NCBI RefSeq assembly: GCF_030936135.1
Contig: NC_082613.1
Span: 1,054,001-1,118,000 of the forward strand
Direction of reading: 5' to 3'
DNA length: 64,000 nucleotides
DNA from: Gavia stellata
Lineage: Eukaryota > Chordata > Aves > Gaviiformes > Gaviidae
Shown piece by piece: positions 61,026 through 64,000 of the stretch. The notes below the pieces were generated by a model that searched no databases, was not told the DNA's origin, and was given only the letters and a program-made list of their open reading frames with translations. Made by a program: the position numbers and the translations under genes. How positions within the stretch are numbered: the stretch's first letter is position 1; the number at the start of each line of letters is the position of its first letter.

Positions 61026-63947
61026 CTGAAGAAGTAAAAATGAAAAAATAAACAAAAAGCCCCAACAATGTCACCTGTTACTCATCAAAATTAATCTTCT
61101 AAAAGCTGATTTTTTTTTACTGGATTTATTCTCTAATCAGGCTCAGCTTTCTCTTGTGTTCCTTTCTCTCTTGCTGCTTTACAGCCAAGCTCGCCTTAAC
61201 TTTACTGACGAGAAGCGCTGGCAGATAGAAACTGTACTTGCACCTCTACTCTTGGTTAGTCTGCTTATTAAAAGTCCAACTCACCTGGGTTTTGATTTTT
61301 TATTTGAAGTGCTCTCAAAGGATGAAGCGTCCACCTGTATCTCATCTTCGTCCTGCAGGGCTGCTTCTAGAGCCGCCTGAACTTTGGGAGCAATGGCTGG
61401 ACCTTCATAGTCTCTCGTTGTTCGGCTGGGCATGTCAAGTTCCAGTAATACGATGTTCTCTGCCTGAGACAGTAAAAGCAGAATCAAAGTCTGCACGTTT
61501 TCATACAAATTGTTTCTTTTCCCTCCAGAACCTTATTCTGAGGTACTTTATAAATGTATGCAGGACACTAAAATTTTGCATCCCATAGAAGAACTAACGA
61601 TCCTCCGAAATTCACATTCCCCTGATCAGTAGGATGAACAATGAAGGTTGTAACCACATCTGGGCTTACCCTGTACCGAGCCTCCGGACGAATCATCATG
61701 GACGTTCTGGCGTGTTGGCTCAGTGGCCTTTTGTACCCTACAGCAGATACCGGTCTTTTCATCATCTGCTGGTTACTAGAGAAAAATAATTACTCAGTCT
61801 ATTATACACCAAAACCAAAGACTGCTCTTGGAGTTTATGAGCTAAAACATCTGCAAATTCCACACAGAAATATGTTTCAAGAGAGCACCTAGGCTGCATT
61901 TGCAGGAACAGCTCTCTACAGTCAGAGACAAGAAAATAAGATAGTTATCCTGTGTCATCCCTTCCCTGCGCAAAGCGGGCGGGCGTGTGTGTGTTCTACA
62001 TATTTTTACTATATAGACCGCAGATGCGCTCAGCTGCACCCAACTTTCTAAATTTGCTGTAGAGAACTTCCTGTGTAGAGAGGCAGGATCTAGCCACAGG
62101 TCTCATAATAATAATTATTTTTGAGAGCTTTCCTATCTAAACCAGGAAAGAAATATGAGAGGAATTTACTGCTATTTTAATGGTGAATGCACTATTACAT
62201 ATATTTTACACATAATTACTGGGCTCATCTAGAAGGAAAATCCTAATCTTCCAAGAATTCTCCTACCTGTACATTCCTGTTTTATTCAACCTACTAAGAG
62301 GAATAAATTTTTTTATTTTATTGTGCAGCAAGAAGCTACGAACTCTAGAGGGCCAGGTTAAATCCCCAGTTCAATCCCTCTTTTGGGGTACCTTGTTCTT
62401 GACAGATGGAGGGTTTTCTGTGACCTATAATCCCATCCCAAGAAAAGATCAGAAGCAGACTCACTCCAGACGGGTTATGGGATGCAGTTTCCACTGGTCT
62501 TCCTCTTCATCAAAGAATGATCTGTTCATGATCTTATTCTTTTCTTCCAAGGGAATAAAATTTTCAATAATCAGGTGCCTACATGCAACCACAAAAATCG
62601 AAAATACACAAAAAACGTTATTAGCAGATGACTTTCTCCACTGTTCCTCTCCCACTGACTTAATACAGCCCTGGAAAAGGAGGAATGTTTTCGTTTCCTC
62701 ATGCTTAAATCTTGTTCCACAAGCATGTGCAATGCAGTCCCTCCACTCCCCACTCAAAGAAACCATCTCTGTTACACTTAATAGCAGGCAATGAACTGAT
62801 GGGACTTACTTTAGCTTTAGTTCCCTGGTAAGTTCATTCTGGGTCTGTTCCAGTTCCTGGCGCTCCTTGATGTGCTCTTCTTGGAGATCATGGATCTCTG
62901 CCTTCACAGCTTGCAGCTTGGAAAATAACTGGAACAGACAACAGGAGCCAAAGTCATAACTTGCCAATGTTCCTTTCACTTTCACACACAAGCTGATTTT
63001 ACTCCTAACCCACTAGACATGGAATCATTTTCTTTTTACCTTTTTGAGTTTTTTGGTCTTTATGTCCACCTCTTGCTGAAGAGAACTATAGGTCTCCTTC
63101 AGCTCTAGCGTTTCCTCGTCCCGACTTTCCATCTGTTGCTGGATTTCTCGCTCCCGACGTTTCTAAAGAAGGTGACATACAATATTAAAGACCGCAATTA
63201 CATTGCCACCTCCAGGCTGACATACACGAAACCAATGCTCAGGATTTTTTTACTTCCCTGGGTTCCAGGGCTTTTACTTTCGCTTCTAGTTCTTCCTATC
63301 TCTTGCCTTAAAGATACCAGAAGCATTAACTCTGCTTTGCCCTTATTTTGCTACTAAAATCAGGTAGTGTGAATACGTGCTCAAGCTTCAATTAAAGGAA
63401 TCAAATGTCATGTGTAGATTATTTTTTTCCTTTTTCATCAATTTGTACTAGTCATTGCCCTTAAAGAATCACCAACAGAAAATGCATAACAGAAAATAAA
63501 CTTTTAGCGCATAGTAAACATCCCTCCCTTGAGCTAATGGCTGAACTGTCACTCTCTGAGGTCTTCCAATTATTTCGTCACTTACAGCCAGCTCCAATCA
63601 AGATAGGACATAAATCTTTAATGTGAAAAGCTGGAAGAAACTATTATAAACCTTCTTTACATATTTCATACACTGACACATAGGACACAAGCCCTTCCCC
63701 CTTCTTTTGAGAGAAATGATTGCCATTAAACCAATTTTAGGGTTAACCCTGGGAAAGTTTTCTTACAGTGTCTCCTGATACAATGTTTTATAGAAGTTCT
63801 GCCACTAGGCTTTTTGTACAAAACAACAAATGCTCTTCCCTGTACCTGTTCTGCAATTTCCTGACGTTTCTGTTCCAGGATTTTCTGCTGTTCGTTTGTG
63901 TGATCCACAATATTTTTCCCTCCCACCAGAAGCTTGCTTTCCATTGC
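60932..63947 (-). CDS. KIF3B: KIF3B, kinesin-2 motor subunit, C-terminal 278 residues (partial; motor domain outside window)
   Basis: Seven coding segments on the minus strand, 63947-63846, 63162-63040, 62928-62810, 62578-62465, 61775-61670, 61463-61285 and 61025-60932, total 837 bases (278 residues plus TAA). They align continuously with human KIF3B from about residue 468 to its end at 747. The part present is the end of the coiled-coil stalk ([16 protein letters not shown] through LTRELKLK) and the tail with [20 protein letters not shown] and the terminus [15 protein letters not shown]3B pairs with KIF3A and KAP3 as a plus-end microtubule motor for intraflagellar transport and axonal cargo. 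The N-terminal motor and the charged Gly/Glu-rich segment lie beyond 64,000. All junctions keep frame, with no sign of a pseudogene. Confidence 0.96.
61285..61463 (-). CDS. KIF3B: KIF3B tail exon (f)
   Basis: The exon is 179 bases with acceptor CTCAG and donor GTGAGT. It encodes [20 protein letters not shown], an acidic DEDEIQVD segment and SNKKSKP, leaving AG of a split Arg codon. Confidence 0.97.
61670..61775 (-). CDS. KIF3B: KIF3B tail exon (e)
   Basis: The exon is 106 bases with acceptor TCTCTAG and donor GTAAGC. It encodes [20 protein letters not shown] and on to RPEARYR. The codon split over the upstream junction is GA/T, giving Asp where human has Glu. Confidence 0.96.
61776..62464 (-). 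other. KIF3B: KIF3B intron between tail exons (d) and (e)
   Basis: A 689-base intron with GTGAGT donor and CTCTAG acceptor; nothing else is recognised. Confidence 0.9.
62465..62578 (-). CDS. KIF3B: KIF3B stalk-to-tail exon (d)
   Basis: The exon is 114 bases with acceptor GCATGTAG and donor GTGAGT. It encodes [20 protein letters not shown] and then [17 protein letters not shown], close to human. Confidence 0.97.
62810..62928 (-). CDS. KIF3B: KIF3B coiled-coil exon (c)
   Basis: The exon is 119 bases with acceptor GTTCCAG and donor GTAAGT. It encodes [20 protein letters not shown] and on to ELTRELKL, with two bases of the next Lys codon. Confidence 0.97.
63040..63162 (-). CDS. KIF3B: KIF3B coiled-coil exon (b)
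   Basis: The exon is 123 bases, phase 0, with acceptor TTCTTTAG and donor GTAAAA. It encodes [20 protein letters not shown] and onward to TKKLKK, a typical heptad-rich stalk sequence. Confidence 0.97.
63163..63845 (-). other. KIF3B: KIF3B intron between coiled-coil exons (a) and (b)
   Basis: A 683-base AT-rich intron with no other recognised feature. Confidence 0.9.
63846..63947 (-). CDS. KIF3B: KIF3B coiled-coil exon (a)
   Basis: The exon is 102 bases, phase 0, with acceptor CCTTCCAG and donor GTACAG. It encodes [20 protein letters not shown] and onward to QEIAEQ in the stalk coiled coil. Confidence 0.97.
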
Positions 63948-64000
63948 CTGGAAGGAAAAAGCAAGGTCAGAAGTTTCTCCCAGTGACCACCGAATCGGTC

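Overview
This is a vertebrate chromosome segment, most likely from a bird. It holds three multi-exon, spliced genes: NOL4L on the plus strand, and ASXL1 and the 3' half of KIF3B on the minus strand. In mammals these three are neighbours on human 20q11.21 in the order KIF3B, ASXL1, NOL4L, with NOL4L convergent to ASXL1; the same order and orientation is seen here, read backwards. The bird assignment is an inference. It rests on the compactness (all three loci in 64 kb, several introns under 100 bases), the GC-rich introns and CpG islands of an avian microchromosome, the lack of mammalian young repeats, and proteins that are close to but distinct from the human ones. A non-avian reptile is the main alternative.

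Layout. 1-12,775 is sequence upstream of the first recognisable NOL4L exon. It is probably an intron of the long NOL4L form, with a CpG island at about 5,330-7,750 that may be an internal promoter. 12,776-30,602 holds seven NOL4L coding exons, which give a 427-residue short form starting at 12,809. A 4.7-kb 3'UTR runs to a poly(A) signal at 35,294. About 2.6 kb of gene-free DNA (35,316-37,890) separates the tail-to-tail genes. ASXL1 runs on the minus strand from a CpG-island promoter (about 55,370-56,900) through 13 coding exons, including a 3-base microexon, to its stop at 39,843. They predict 1,544 residues, against 1,541 in human. Only about 1.1 kb separates the ASXL1 start from the KIF3B 3' end. 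The KIF3B 3'UTR (57,295-60,931) and its last seven coding exons (60,932-63,947) close the window; the kinesin motor exons lie beyond the right edge.

The genes do not form a pathway. ASXL1 is the chromatin cofactor that activates the H2A deubiquitinase BAP1. KIF3B is a kinesin-2 motor subunit for intraflagellar and axonal transport. NOL4L is a poorly understood nuclear protein of the NOL4 family. They are linked by conserved gene order only.

The most useful observations are: a candidate 3-base ASXL1 microexon located by splice logic; a perfect 17-bp inverted pair of ACTACAnnTCCC-type promoter motifs at the ASXL1 start; interruption of the ASXL1 poly-G tract that is a mutation hotspot in human; a CtBP-type PxDLSxK motif in NOL4L at an exon junction; a 4-codon upstream ORF before the NOL4L short-form start; an exon-like open segment at 12,136-12,320; several intronic tandem repeats; and three ancient MIR-like SINE relics. 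No previously undescribed multi-gene system was found.
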